Of a DNA stretch of 64,000 nt, positions 1 through 9,028 are shown one piece after another. The position numbers and the translations under genes are program-made. A model generated the notes under the pieces. That model had not been told where the DNA came from, did not search any database, and saw nothing but the letters and a program-made list of their open reading frames with translations. Position 1 is the first letter of the stretch. Every line of letters starts with the position of its first letter. This DNA is from Ferruginibacter sp. (lineage in GTDB: Bacteria; Bacteroidota; Bacteroidia; Chitinophagales; Chitinophagaceae). The stretch covers positions 1-64,000 of the forward strand of contig JABFQZ010000032.1 of NCBI GenBank assembly GCA_013141435.1, given 5' to 3'.

Positions 1-126
1 CGTAATAGCATCAATTTTATTGCTTGCAAGTTGCTCTCCAGCAGAGCTTGCGTCCTCTTCAAATTGACAAAACAAATAAAAGGGTTTTTGAGTAAAAAAT
101 CACCAACTATTTTTCAGTACATTACC
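1..126. other. unassigned left edge
   Basis: No gene can be assigned with confidence. On the minus strand a frame is open from a TGA near base 102 to the window edge and would read like a plausible protein start, but it has no ATG; the only standard start in it is a TTG at 73-75. On the plus strand one frame ends at a TGA near 66. Either could be the edge of a real gene lying outside the window. Confidence 0.2.
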
Positions 127-160
127 AAAAAATGCAGTTAGGAAAGCGACTGCATTTTTT
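127..160. terminator. bidirectional hairpin terminator
   Basis: A perfect 12-bp stem (AAAAAATGCAGT / ACTGCATTTTTT) closes a 10-base loop. It has an A run on one side and a T run on the other, so it can end transcription in both directions. It lies about 40 bases past the stop of the thioredoxin-like gene on the minus strand. Confidence 0.75.
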
Positions 161-197
161 GTTTATGTAAACGCTTAAATAAGTGAATAAAACAAAA

Positions 198-713
198 TTA
201 TTTCTTTAAAATAGCCGCAATTTCAACATCCCATTTTCCTGTTTTGCCATATTCTACTACCCTGCCAATTTCTTTTCCATCTTTCATTACTATTATTGTT
301 GGCACATTAGTTATTTTAAAAGCATCGTTCAAGTTTCCTAAAGTTTTTTTAGCTCTATCAACTCCATAAAAACTAATGGCATCATCTGCAAAGCCTGCTT
401 TCTCTTGCAGTTTAAAAAACTTTGGTAATATAAATTGAGTATCTTCACACCAAGTCCCGCCAAAAATTATAAATTGAACCTTACCTTTTGCCGTTTCCAA
501 AGCTGAAACTATTGCCAAATCTACAGTATAAGCATTTTGGTTTATATTGTACCAGCTTTTAAAGGGTTCGTTGTTTGCAAGCACATACTTAGTTATTATA
601 CCATTTAGTACAGTTTCTTTTCTGTCGTTGATAGTGTTAGTATAGGGAGATTGAGCATTTGCATTTGTAAAAAATACAAAGAAAACGAATAAGGCAATAA
701 TATTTTTAGGCAT
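198..713 (-). CDS. exported thioredoxin-like protein
   Basis: A 171-residue protein with an N-terminal signal peptide (about residues 1-20, ending in NANAQ) followed by a thioredoxin-like fold. The active-site region reads GGTWCEDTQ, so the usual CxxC is reduced to a single cysteine (CxxT). The cis-proline strand is visible as NVPTIIV near residue 138, followed by the GREIGR-like turn of thioredoxins. With one active-site cysteine it is unlikely to be a normal dithiol oxidoreductase; it may act on peroxides or mixed disulfides, or bind partners. It is probably periplasmic. It is transcribed with the same polarity as the MerR gene upstream, 38 bases away, and ends before a hairpin terminator. 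The fold call is firm; the role is inferred. Confidence 0.8.
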   Translation of the reverse strand: MPKNIIALFVFFVFFTNANAQSPYTNTINDRKETVLNGIITKYVLANNEPFKSWYNINQNAYTVDLAIVSALETAKGKVQFIIFGGTWCEDTQFILPKFFKLQEKAGFADDAISFYGVDRAKKTLGNLNDAFKITNVPTIIVMKDGKEIGRVVEYGKTGKWDVEIAAILKK

Positions 714-751
714 TTTATTAATATTATATAATTAAAAGTGTTTGTCAAATT

Positions 752-1318
752 TCACAAACTCATTTTCAAATCTATTAAAAATAATTTGGTTCGGGTCAAA
801 TTTTCAATTACACCAAATACCTCTTCACTTTTTTTATTTTTCTTTAAAAAATCATTAGCACCTTCAATAGTATATTTTTTCTCTCGTAGTAAATGGTGTA
901 TTAACTTTAAGTTTTTTATATCCTCTGGTCTAAAATGCCTATCGCCTTTTCCATTAAGCTTGGGTTTGAGTATATCAAATTCTTTTTCCCAAAACCGAAT
1001 GAGCGATATATTTACTTTAAACATTTCGGCAACAATTCCAATACCATAATATTTTTTTTGAAACAAAATATCGTCATCTGGCACTTCTAGTAATGTAGAT
1101 GTTACTTCTAATTCGCTTATTTTTTTTCTGCCACGAGTATTTGTTTTCTCAATAAGTGGTGTTGTTTGTAAAAACTCAATTTCTACAGGTTCTTTATTTA
1201 TTATTATTTTTTCTTCTGCAATGTTTTCAGGCAATTCAATTTTATTCTGTAGTTTTTTTTCAACAGGTGGTTCGTCAAAATCGAAAAGAGATGCTTGTTT
1301 AAAAGACATATTATGCAA
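752..1318 (-). CDS. MerR-family transcriptional regulator
   Basis: A 188-residue protein with a winged-helix MerR DNA-binding domain in its second half (about residues 90-165). The signature is YYGIGIVAEMFKVN, then the LIRFWEKEF recognition region and a second helix pair ending in FLKKNKK. The first 85 residues are low-complexity, acidic and proline-containing, with a basic RGRKK stretch, and look disordered. There is no effector domain after the HTH, unlike classical metal- or drug-sensing MerR proteins. Regulators of this build are common in Bacteroidota and usually have no known ligand. A dyad overlapping a -7 box lies about 85 bases upstream and could be its own operator. Confidence 0.85.
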   Translation of the reverse strand: MHNMSFKQASLFDFDEPPVEKKLQNKIELPENIAEEKIIINKEPVEIEFLQTTPLIEKTNTRGRKKISELEVTSTLLEVPDDDILFQKKYYGIGIVAEMFKVNISLIRFWEKEFDILKPKLNGKGDRHFRPEDIKNLKLIHHLLREKKYTIEGANDFLKKNKKSEEVFGVIENLTRTKLFLIDLKMSL

Positions 1319-1395
1319 AAATTATTTTGCTTTTTTAATAAAATTTTCAAAAATGAAACTTTTGCTTCAAATTTTAAATATCATTGTTGATATAG

Positions 1396-1424
1396 TTGGT
1401 ACAAATGTATACATTCATAACCAA
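1396..1424. promoter_or_regulatory. dyad over a -7 box, candidate MerR operator
   Basis: A 12-bp perfect palindrome, AATGTATACATT (1404-1415), sits inside outer arms TTGGT and ACCAA. On the minus strand the palindrome overlaps TACATTTG (1409-1402), which fits the Bacteroidota -7 consensus TAnnTTTG and points toward the MerR gene. No convincing -33 TTTG is seen at the usual spacing. Autoregulation is an inference from position. Confidence 0.4.
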
Positions 1425-1616
1425 ATTTTATTGCAGCCAAAAAATTTACTAAAATTGCACAAAATTTGAGAATAAAAAAACTGTAGTGTTTTTTTATTAT
1501 TTTTACAAACATCTTCATATATATGAGCAAAATTGGTTTTTTATGTGGCATAAAATATTAATCACATATTGTGGGTTTGGAATATGAAATACATTTACAA
1601 TAAAATAAACAATAAA

Positions 1617-2666
1617 ATGGATAGTATTTTAATAACAGGAGGAGCTGGTTTTATAGGCTCACATTTAACTAGGTTATTTGTAACAAAATACCCAAAATAT
1701 AAAATTGTAAACTTAGATGCGCTAACCTATGCAGGTAATTTAGAAAACTTAATAGACATTGAAAAACTGCCAAATTACACTTTTGTAAAAGGCAATATAA
1801 CCGACCTTGATTTATTGCGAAAATTATTTGATGAATATAAATTTACTGGCGTACTACATTGTGCAGCCGAAAGCCATGTAGATAGATCTATAACCGACCC
1901 TTTGGCTTTTATAACTACAAATGTAATGGGTACTGCTACGCTTTTGCAAGTGGCTAAAGAATTCTGGAAAGACAATTTAAATGAAAAAGTCTTTTACCAT
2001 ATATCTACTGACGAAGTGTATGGCTCATTAGGCACCACAGGTTTTTTTACCGAAAAAACTTCTTATGATCCACGTAGCCCCTACTCAGCATCTAAAGCAA
2101 GTAGCGACCATATTGTAAGAGCATTTTACCATACTTATAAATTACCAATAAAAATAAGCAACTGTAGCAATAATTATGGTCCTTATCATTTTCCTGAAAA
2201 ACTAATTCCGCTTTGTATAAATAATATTATCAATAACAAACCATTGCCAATATATGGCAAAGGCGAAAATGTAAGAGATTGGCTTTTTGTAGAAGACCAT
2301 GCTAGAGCAATTGATGTAATTTTTCATAACGGAAAAATAGGCGAAACATATAATATTGGCGGACACAATGAGTGGACCAACATTGCATTGGTAAAAGAAC
2401 TTTGTAAACAAATGGATGAAAAACTTGGAAGATCAAGCGGAGAATCTGAAAAATTGATTACTTATGTTACAGACAGAGCTGGGCATGATATGCGATATGC
2501 TATAGACGCTACAAAACTTAAAGATGAATTGGGTTGGTTACCATCTCTTCAATTTGAAGAAGGCATTAGTAAAACAATTGATTGGTATTTGAGTAATACA
2601 AAATGGCTAAATGAAATAACCAGTGGTAATTATAAAAATTATTATGATGAGCAATATGGTATATAA
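1617..2666 (+). CDS. rfbB: dTDP-glucose 4,6-dehydratase
   Basis: This enzyme converts dTDP-glucose to dTDP-4-keto-6-deoxyglucose, the second step of dTDP-rhamnose and related deoxysugar synthesis. It is a 349-residue extended short-chain dehydrogenase. The Rossmann motif GGAGFIGSHL is at the N terminus, AAESHVDRSI and STDEVYG follow, and the catalytic YSASKAS (Tyr-x-x-x-Lys) is present near residue 155. The ORF track starts at a TTG at 1569, but the ATG at 1617 puts the glycine motif at the usual distance from the N terminus and is preferred. No rfbA, rfbC or rfbD genes are adjacent, so it stands alone here. A terminator follows about 20 bases after the stop. Confidence 0.93.
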   Translation: MDSILITGGAGFIGSHLTRLFVTKYPKYKIVNLDALTYAGNLENLIDIEKLPNYTFVKGNITDLDLLRKLFDEYKFTGVLHCAAESHVDRSITDPLAFITTNVMGTATLLQVAKEFWKDNLNEKVFYHISTDEVYGSLGTTGFFTEKTSYDPRSPYSASKASSDHIVRAFYHTYKLPIKISNCSNNYGPYHFPEKLIPLCINNIINNKPLPIYGKGENVRDWLFVEDHARAIDVIFHNGKIGETYNIGGHNEWTNIALVKELCKQMDEKLGRSSGESEKLITYVTDRAGHDMRYAIDATKLKDELGWLPSLQFEEGISKTIDWYLSNTKWLNEITSGNYKNYYDEQYGI

Positions 2667-2683
2667 TTCATAAAGCATTAAAT

Positions 2684-2721
2684 AAAAAAAACAGGCTAAT
2701 AAATCCAAGCCTGTTTTTTTT
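2684..2721. terminator. bidirectional terminator between rfbB and THX
   Basis: The stem AAACAGGCT / AGCCTGTTT is flanked by A and T runs, so it serves the plus-strand rfbB and the minus-strand THX gene. The core AACAGGCT stem recurs in the terminator at 56571-56611. Confidence 0.8.
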
Positions 2722-2738
2722 AAATTAAATTATTTAGC

Positions 2739-2912
2739 TTACTTAGCTACTGCGGCTTTTTTAGGCGCAGCCGCTTTTTTTGGTGCAGCAATTTTCACTA
2801 CTTCCTCAGTTTTCTTTGCAACTATTTTTTTTGCAACTTTAGCAGGTCTAGATTTTCCAAAAGATCCAGCTTTTGTTTTACCTTTTTTTGTTTTAATATC
2901 ACCACGTCCCAT
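2739..2912 (-). CDS. small ribosomal protein THX
   Basis: A 57-residue very basic protein missed by the ORF track because of its length. It begins MGRGDIKTKKGK and continues AGSFGKSRP, the signature of the THX (bS31-type) protein of the 30S subunit in Thermus and Bacteroidota. In the known family the basic N-terminal part inserts into the head of the small subunit. Here the conserved part is followed by a lysine/alanine/proline-rich tail of about 30 residues (repeats of APKKAA), longer than the minimal family core. It lies between two terminators, so it should be a single-gene transcript. Gene identity is judged from the N-terminal motif only. Confidence 0.88.
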   Translation of the reverse strand: MGRGDIKTKKGKTKAGSFGKSRPAKVAKKIVAKKTEEVVKIAAPKKAAAPKKAAVAK

Positions 2913-2939
2913 ATTTTATATTTTTATTTGTATAAAGTT

Positions 2940-2975
2940 ATAAAAAAAGCAAGATACATTAGCATCTTGCTTTTA
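2940..2975 (-). terminator. terminator after the HU gene
   Basis: The 8-bp stem AGCAAGAT / ATCTTGCT with an 8-base loop is followed on the minus strand by a run of seven T. It lies about 20 bases beyond the HU stop codon. Confidence 0.75.
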
Positions 2976-2991
2976 AAATGTTTTTTTTAAC

Positions 2992-3261
2992 CTAGATTTT
3001 AGAAGATAAATCTTTTCCTGCTTTAAATTTAGCAACTTTTTTTGCTTTAATTTTAATAACAGCTCCAGTTTGAGGGTTACGACCATTTCTTGCAGCTCTT
3101 TTAGAAACAGAAAAAGTTCCAAAACCTACTAAGGTTACTTTATCTCCTTTCTTTAAAGTTTTTGTTACTGCATCTACAAATGCATCTATAGTTGCATTTG
3201 CTTGTGTTTTTGTGATACTTGCATCGTCTGCAATTTTTGCGATTAATTGTGCTTTGTTCAT
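2992..3261 (-). CDS. HU-family DNA-binding protein
   Basis: An 89-residue nucleoid protein that bends and compacts DNA as a dimer. It starts [14 protein letters not shown], has the [14 protein letters not shown] dimer core and the DNA-intercalating arm [12 protein letters not shown], and ends in a lysine-rich helix, all typical of HU. The length matches the family exactly. It is transcribed alone, from a promoter just upstream (TTG-N18-TATATTTG) to a terminator just downstream. Whether it is HU or a paralogue used for special sites cannot be told from sequence, but the HU family assignment is secure. Confidence 0.95.
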   Translation of the reverse strand: MNKAQLIAKIADDASITKTQANATIDAFVDAVTKTLKKGDKVTLVGFGTFSVSKRAARNGRNPQTGAVIKIKAKKVAKFKAGKDLSSKI

Positions 3262-3291
3262 AATGAGATTTTTGAAAATTTTATACTACAA

Positions 3292-3320
3292 CAAATATAA
3301 AAGGTTTTTTATTCCAACAA
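3292..3320 (-). promoter_or_regulatory. HU gene promoter
   Basis: On the minus strand TTG (3320-3318), an 18-base spacer and TATATTTG (3299-3292) match the Bacteroidota -33/-7 pattern. The start codon follows 30 bases downstream. Confidence 0.6.
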
Positions 3321-3368
3321 TATTTTTTATCAATTATTTTTTATAAAAATACTTGCTAGTTCAATGTG

Positions 3369-3445
3369 GTTGTACGTTTTAAACTAAAATTTTATATTAT
3401 TTTTTATTCTTAAAAAATAATATAAAATTTAAAATGCTGTACAAC
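3369..3445. repeat. two-tier long hairpin in the HU to S41 gap
   Basis: A perfect 20-bp AT-rich stem (3387-3406 against 3411-3430, loop TTCT) is nested inside outer arms GTTGTAC (3369-3375) and GTACAAC (3439-3445). The rest of the 548-base gap (3262-3809) shows only the HU promoter and a -7-like TAAATTTG before the S41 gene. No gene is seen in it. Confidence 0.6.
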
Positions 3446-3774
3446 GTTGATTTACAAAGGAAATCAGAGCAAAATAGCATATAAAAAAAACACTTTGAAA
3501 TGAAATAAAGAGTATGTTCTTTTTAATGAAGGTTTTGCACAATTAGTCCACAATATGCATGCCAAACCAATGGCAAAGGGTTTTTTCCCAAATTGGATAA
3601 ATAATCTTTTCTCAATTTGCTAGCAAATTTACTAGAATAGGAATTATAAAGAGCTCTCCTTTGGCAAAAAACATTACTTTAAAACATTATTATTTAAGGG
3701 TGTTTTATCTGTTTAATTTACACTTTTTAAATTGCTAAGTGTTTTATAACAAGTAAATAGAAGTATTAGTTTTT

Positions 3775-3782
3775 TAAATTTG
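3775..3782 (+). promoter_or_regulatory. -7 box of the S41 peptidase gene
   Basis: TAAATTTG matches TAnnTTTG and ends 27 bases before the preferred ATG at 3810. No -33 TTTG is found at the usual spacing, so this is a half promoter. It also argues against the TTG start at 3780, which lies within the box. Confidence 0.4.
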
Positions 3783-3809
3783 TATTTTGCAACTTTTATA
3801 ATAAAATTT

Positions 3810-5288
3810 ATGTGCAAAAGTCAAAGGTATTTATGTTTAATTTATCTGCTGTTTTTTTACTCTTGCGCTGTAAGTAAAAAAAACTACAACCCTACAAAAA
3901 AATATGCACCAGAGGCATTGCAAAAAGATTTTGTATTGTTACAAAAAATTTTAGAAGCAAAACATCCAGCATTGTATTGGTACACACCCAAAGAAAAAAT
4001 GGATGCCTATTTTGATAAATTTTATAATGTAATAAAAGATAGTATGACTGAGCAAGAGTTTGCTTGGCTTGTTGTAGCACCTACTATAGATAAAATACAT
4101 TGTGGCCATACTACAATGCGTATGAGCAATGCATACAGCAAATGGGCAAAAGGAAAACTAATACCTTCTTTTCCATTGTACATGAAAGTATGGAACGATA
4201 CCTTGGCGGTGTATGCAAACCTCAATCAAAAAAAAGATAGTGTTTTTAAAAGGGGCACATTGGTTACCGCTATAAATGGGATACCAAATAAATTGCTCAT
4301 TAAATATATGTTTGAGTTTTTGGCCGAAGATGGTTTTTCTAATAACATAAATTATTACAGACTTAGCGCCAATTTTCCGTACTACCACAAAAACATTTTT
4401 GGCTATAGTAAAAATTATGAGGTAGATTATATTGATAGTTTAGGTAAAGAACAAAAAATTATTATACCACTTTTTGTACCCTTAAAAGATAGCCAAAAAA
4501 AAGATATTGCAATAAAAACAAAAAATAAAAAAATTAAAAGATCCGATAGAATATTGAAATACCGCTCCTTTACAATTGACAGCACTAAAGCATTTGCTAT
4601 AATGCAATTAAACACTTTTTCTGATGGGCACTTACGCAAGTTTTTTAGAAAAAGTTTTAAAAAACTAAAAACAGAAAATATAAAAAATGTAATAATAGAT
4701 ATTCGTACAAATGGTGGTGGCCGAGTAGGAATGAGCACACTACTTACAAAATACATTTCTAACAAAACCTTTAAAATTGCCGATACACTTAGTACACATG
4801 CAAGAGGCTTAGGCAAATATACTAAATACATTAAAGGTGGTTTTTTTAATAATGTGCAAATGTTTTTTATGGCAAAAAAAACAGCAGATGGCAAATACCA
4901 TATTCGTCGTCTTGAAAAACATTATTTTAGACCAAAAAAAAATAATTACAAAGGCAATGTTTTTGTGCTTACAAGCGGACCTACTTTTTCTGCATCATCA
5001 ATATTTTGTAATGCCATAAAAGGGCAACAAAATTGCACTCTTGTAGGAGAAGAAACTGGCGGTGGCTGGTATGGTAATAGTGGTATAATGATACCAGATA
5101 TTACACTGCCAAATACTAGTGTACGGGTACGCTTGCCTTTATACTTACTTGTGCAAGCAAACCATGGGCAAACAAAAGGTACAGGTGTATTGCCCGATGT
5201 ACTTGTACCTACAAGCTACGATGCAATCTTAAAAGGATACGATAAAAAAATGCAAGTAGTAAAAAATTTAATTATAAATACTCCTTAG
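3810..5288 (+). CDS. S41-family peptidase lipoprotein
   Basis: A 492-residue lipoprotein of the C-terminal processing protease (tail-specific, S41) family. The start at 3810 gives a good lipoprotein signal ending in FFYSC; the tracked TTG start at 3780 lies inside a promoter box. The catalytic region is clear: NVIIDIRTNGGG begins the core, TSGPTFSASSIF carries the likely nucleophile Ser394, and LVGEETGGG follows as in S41 enzymes. The N-terminal half (PALYWYTP, then GHTTMRMS) is the usual helical cap. No PDZ domain is obvious. It should be anchored in the envelope facing the periplasm or outside and cleave unknown peptides. It stands alone between two long gaps. Confidence 0.85.
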   Translation: MCKSQRYLCLIYLLFFYSCAVSKKNYNPTKKYAPEALQKDFVLLQKILEAKHPALYWYTPKEKMDAYFDKFYNVIKDSMTEQEFAWLVVAPTIDKIHCGHTTMRMSNAYSKWAKGKLIPSFPLYMKVWNDTLAVYANLNQKKDSVFKRGTLVTAINGIPNKLLIKYMFEFLAEDGFSNNINYYRLSANFPYYHKNIFGYSKNYEVDYIDSLGKEQKIIIPLFVPLKDSQKKDIAIKTKNKKIKRSDRILKYRSFTIDSTKAFAIMQLNTFSDGHLRKFFRKSFKKLKTENIKNVIIDIRTNGGGRVGMSTLLTKYISNKTFKIADTLSTHARGLGKYTKYIKGGFFNNVQMFFMAKKTADGKYHIRRLEKHYFRPKKNNYKGNVFVLTSGPTFSASSIFCNAIKGQQNCTLVGEETGGGWYGNSGIMIPDITLPNTSVRVRLPLYLLVQANHGQTKGTGVLPDVLVPTSYDAILKGYDKKMQVVKNLIINTP

Positions 5289-5408
5289 CGCACAATATTG
5301 ATAACGTATGTTTTACAATAAATTAATAAAAAATATTCATTTTAAAATAAATATACTATTAAAATGTTATTTATTATACTTATATTGTACATATAAATTT
5401 CCAAAATA

Positions 5409-8400
5409 ATGAAAAAATTAATACTTTTTTTTATGCTCATTAGTATGAGCATTTGTTTGAATGCACAAAACACAACAGTAACTCCAAGTAAATTTACGTT
5501 TAAAGAAGCCGAAGCTATAGATAATTTAGTTGGGCCTCCAGCTTTAAAAATTGGAAACGAATTTGCCAGCATAACTAAAAAACCAATTCCTTTAGAGTTT
5601 CCTTTGCCTGAAAATGCCAATATTAAAAAAAGTAATATTGAAAACAGAATTGGTGATGATAATGTGGAAACAGGCTTGCAAGGAAAATCCCCATTGCCTA
5701 CATCAAATTTTAATGGTTTAGACGATAATGCTACAACCATTCCTCCCGATACCAAGGGTGCGGTTGGTCCCAATCATTTAATGGTTACCTTAAATAGCCA
5801 ATACAGAATTACAGATAAAGCAGGTACATTAATAAGTACTGTTACTGCCTCATCTTTTTGGACAGGCATTAGCCCAGCAGGACATAGCGATCCTCATGTA
5901 ATTTACAACCATTATATAAATAGATGGATATTAGTAGCTCAAAGTAATTTAACAACTACATCGTCTATACTAGTAGCTATGAGTACCACCAACGATCCTA
6001 CAGGTACTTGGAACAGGTATGCATTTGATATTGATGCAAGTAATGTAGATGGATTCGATTATCCTATGGTGGGCTTTAATCAAAATATGTTAGTTATTGC
6101 TGGTAATAAATTTTCGCTATCTACTAGCTCTTTTACAGGCACTCAAATATATTTATTTAACATAGCCGATTTGGCTGCAGGCTCTGCAATCACTATTGGC
6201 ACCAATGCACAACGTATTGTAAATAATACTGCACAAGGTGGAAGCATATCGCCAGTTACAGTATTTGAAACAGGCTCACCTAGCACCACTTTATACACTA
6301 TACAAGCTTGGAACGGTGCTTCGGCATCTACAAGGTTGGTTACACTTACAGGCACTATTCCCTCGGTAGTTTGGAATACTGGTTCTGCTGTTTTTCCTAC
6401 AGGTAGTACTACTTGGAGTGGCGCAAATGGCGATTTTACACCGCAGCTAGGAGATAATAGAAAAATTAATAGTGGTGATAATAGGCCAGGTAACTTTGTA
6501 TTGATCAATAACAATCTTTGGTGGTCGCACCATATTTTTTTACCAGCGGCTGCTCCTACAAGGTCGGCAATACAATGGTGGCAATTGCAAACAAATGGTA
6601 CTGTTTTACAAAGGGGCTTAATTGACGACCCTACAGGGGTTATTCATAGAACTTACCCAAGCTTGGCTATTAATGCCAACGAAGATGTGTTAATTGGTTA
6701 CTCTATTAGCTCTGTAAACCAATATATATCTGCAGCATATTCGTACAGAATGCCTTGTATGCCTGCAAATACTATGCAAAGCGAAGTAATTTATAAAAAC
6801 GGATTATCTACATACTACAAAACTTATGGAGGTACAAGAAATAGATGGGGAGATTATAGCAATACTTGCTTAGACCCAGCCACAGGAGATTTTTGGACAC
6901 TACAAGAGTATGCTGGCACAAGAGTAGGATCTGCCGATAACGATAGCCGTTGGGGTACTTGGTGGGCAAAAATTGCACCATTGCCAGCTGCCGATGCATC
7001 AAAAATTAGTTTTGAAACCGAAATCTTAAATATTAACGAATTAGGAAATACAGGCACTTGCCCAAAATATAGAGATTACTCTATAAACGTTGCTGTTTTT
7101 TGTGCAGCTATAGGCAATGCTACTTTAACATTTAATAAAGCAGGTACAGCAACTGATATGGTAGATTATGAATTACTAACAAATACCGTAAGTTATGTAA
7201 ATGCAGAGTCTGGTACAAAATCTATTACACTTAGGGTATATGATGATGGAAATGTAGAACCAAACGAAACAATAATTTTATCTTATACTATTTCAGGAAC
7301 TGGTGTAACTGCGGCACCTACTGCACAAACTTTAACTATAAATATTACAGATAATGATGTAGTACCAAATAATATTTCGGGCAACTCTACTACATCTATA
7401 CTATCCGAAAATTTTGATGCAGGAGTAACTTTGCCAACAGGCTGGACAATAACAACTGTAAGTGGTAGTACTAACCAATGGGTTGTAAGCGCAAATGGCG
7501 GTGTAGATTTTACAGGAAATGCAGCACACATTACAAACAATACAGGCACAAAACCAGTTGCATATACTAATACAAGTACAACTAATAGAACATTGGTATC
7601 TACAAACATAAATTCTACAGGTGTAACTAATTTAGCTGTAAGTTTTAAATATAAATGCAATGCCGAAACAGGGTACGATTATGGCACTTTAGTTTACACA
7701 TTAAACGGTACTACGTTTTTTGATATTGAAGGGCCATACGTTGGTACATCAACCCTAACATTACGTACAGTAGCTTTGCCTGCGGCTTGCAATAACACTA
7801 ATTTTAAACTTGGTTGGAGGTTTATTAGTGATAATTTAGATGGTGTCGATCCTCCATTTATAATTGATGATATTACTGTATTTGCCTCAACTACTCTTAT
7901 TAGTTCTACAGCTGCTTACACTAAAACCGAATATGTAAAAGCTGACAATACCGAAACCTATTTTTTAAGTACTACAGGCAATGAGCTTATAGCTAAATTA
8001 AAAAATGTAAGTGCAGATATAAATTGTACAACAGCTTCGGTTTTACAAGCCGGCACTGGTCAAGTATCTATTAGCACCACATCGGGTAATTACCAACGTA
8101 CACAAAAAGTAATTTCTATTATTCCTGCTACAGCAAATACTACAGCTACTTACGAGGGTTCAATATATTTTACCAATGCAGAACTAGCTGTATGGGGAGC
8201 TAATAAACTTAATTTAAAAATACTAAAAGTAGATGATGCTGTAGATTTGGGTACAACCATTACAGGCTCTCAAGCTTCATTAATAACACCTACTGTTATA
8301 GATAATAGTGCTACAGCAGGTTATGTTGAATATAAAGGTAATTTTACTGGGTTTTCTAAATTTATGCTTGTTACACCTAATGCTGTTTTACCAATAACAT

Positions 8401-8930
8401 TATTACAGTTTGATGGTAAAATATTAAAAGCTAATGCTTTATTGAAATGGACAACTAGCCAAGAGTTGGATAATAGCGGCTATGCCATAGAGCGGAGTAT
8501 TGATGGTGTAAATTTTAAAGAAATTGGCTTTGTAAATGGGCATGGTACAGTAAATAACGAAACCAATTATAATTATGCCGACAATAATTTAGCAAAAGCA
8601 GTTTATTATTATTACAGGTTAAAGCAAGTGGATAATAGTGGTAAATTTTCGTACAGTAAAATTATTACGTTAGCTTATGATGAAACCTTTGCCAATGTGG
8701 CAACGGTATTACCAAATCCTATAAAAGATGTTTTGCAAATTCAATTAAACTATAAATATACAAATGTAAAATATACTGTTATAGATGTTCAGGGAAGAAT
8801 TATAGAAACTAAAACCATAACAAACCCTAACAATATTATAAAAGTAGAAGCAAAAAATTGGGCACAAGGTAAGTATAGTTTAGTCTTAAATATTGATGGC
8901 AAAACATTTAGTAGCTCTTTTATAAAATAA
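5409..8930 (+). CDS. large secreted T9SS cargo with Calx-beta and jelly-roll domains
   Basis: A 1173-residue secreted protein. A signal peptide (about residues 1-20, ending CLNAQ) is followed by a beta-rich region that may be a propeller, containing PPDTKGAVGPNHLM. A Calx-beta-like domain is near residues 540-655 (ITLRVYDDGNVEPNETI). A jelly-roll domain of the choice-of-anchor J type starts with LSENFDAGVTLPTGW near residue 662. The end is a fibronectin-like segment (ALLKWTTSQELDNSGY) and a type A type IX sorting tail beginning LPNPIKDVLQ. The protein should cross the outer membrane through type IX secretion and be attached to the surface or released. No catalytic residues can be named; adhesion or carbohydrate binding is a guess. 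Confidence 0.88.
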   Translation: MKKLILFFMLISMSICLNAQNTTVTPSKFTFKEAEAIDNLVGPPALKIGNEFASITKKPIPLEFPLPENANIKKSNIENRIGDDNVETGLQGKSPLPTSNFNGLDDNATTIPPDTKGAVGPNHLMVTLNSQYRITDKAGTLISTVTASSFWTGISPAGHSDPHVIYNHYINRWILVAQSNLTTTSSILVAMSTTNDPTGTWNRYAFDIDASNVDGFDYPMVGFNQNMLVIAGNKFSLSTSSFTGTQIYLFNIADLAAGSAITIGTNAQRIVNNTAQGGSISPVTVFETGSPSTTLYTIQAWNGASASTRLVTLTGTIPSVVWNTGSAVFPTGSTTWSGANGDFTPQLGDNRKINSGDNRPGNFVLINNNLWWSHHIFLPAAAPTRSAIQWWQLQTNGTVLQRGLIDDPTGVIHRTYPSLAINANEDVLIGYSISSVNQYISAAYSYRMPCMPANTMQSEVIYKNGLSTYYKTYGGTRNRWGDYSNTCLDPATGDFWTLQEYAGTRVGSADNDSRWGTWWAKIAPLPAADASKISFETEILNINELGNTGTCPKYRDYSINVAVFCAAIGNATLTFNKAGTATDMVDYELLTNTVSYVNAESGTKSITLRVYDDGNVEPNETIILSYTISGTGVTAAPTAQTLTINITDNDVVPNNISGNSTTSILSENFDAGVTLPTGWTITTVSGSTNQWVVSANGGVDFTGNAAHITNNTGTKPVAYTNTSTTNRTLVSTNINSTGVTNLAVSFKYKCNAETGYDYGTLVYTLNGTTFFDIEGPYVGTSTLTLRTVALPAACNNTNFKLGWRFISDNLDGVDPPFIIDDITVFASTTLISSTAAYTKTEYVKADNTETYFLSTTGNELIAKLKNVSADINCTTASVLQAGTGQVSISTTSGNYQRTQKVISIIPATANTTATYEGSIYFTNAELAVWGANKLNLKILKVDDAVDLGTTITGSQASLITPTVIDNSATAGYVEYKGNFTGFSKFMLVTPNAVLPITLLQFDGKILKANALLKWTTSQELDNSGYAIERSIDGVNFKEIGFVNGHGTVNNETNYNYADNNLAKAVYYYYRLKQVDNSGKFSYSKIITLAYDETFANVATVLPNPIKDVLQIQLNYKYTNVKYTVIDVQGRIIETKTITNPNNIIKVEAKNWAQGKYSLVLNIDGKTFSSSFIK

Positions 8931-8950
8931 CTTTTTTGCTATACTAAGTT

Positions 8951-9000
8951 AAAACAAAGAGAAATAAAGTAAATAGCAATACTTTATTTCTCTTTGTTTT
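8951..9000. terminator. long perfect bidirectional terminator
   Basis: A perfect 21-bp stem (8951-8971 against 8980-9000, loop AATAGCAA) begins with AAAAC and ends with GTTTT. It separates the plus-strand T9SS cargo gene from the minus-strand DUF4286 gene and can serve both. Confidence 0.85.
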
Positions 9001-9028
9001 ATATATCAATTCTATTAATGGGTATCAA

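Noticed and set aside
4427-4894. 155-residue minus-strand ORF with hydrophobic segments
   Set aside because: It lies fully within the S41 peptidase gene, whose frame carries the family motifs. It is a shadow.
5342-5773. 143-residue minus-strand ORF at the start of the T9SS cargo gene
   Set aside because: It overlaps the signal peptide and N terminus of a clear secreted protein and shows no motif.
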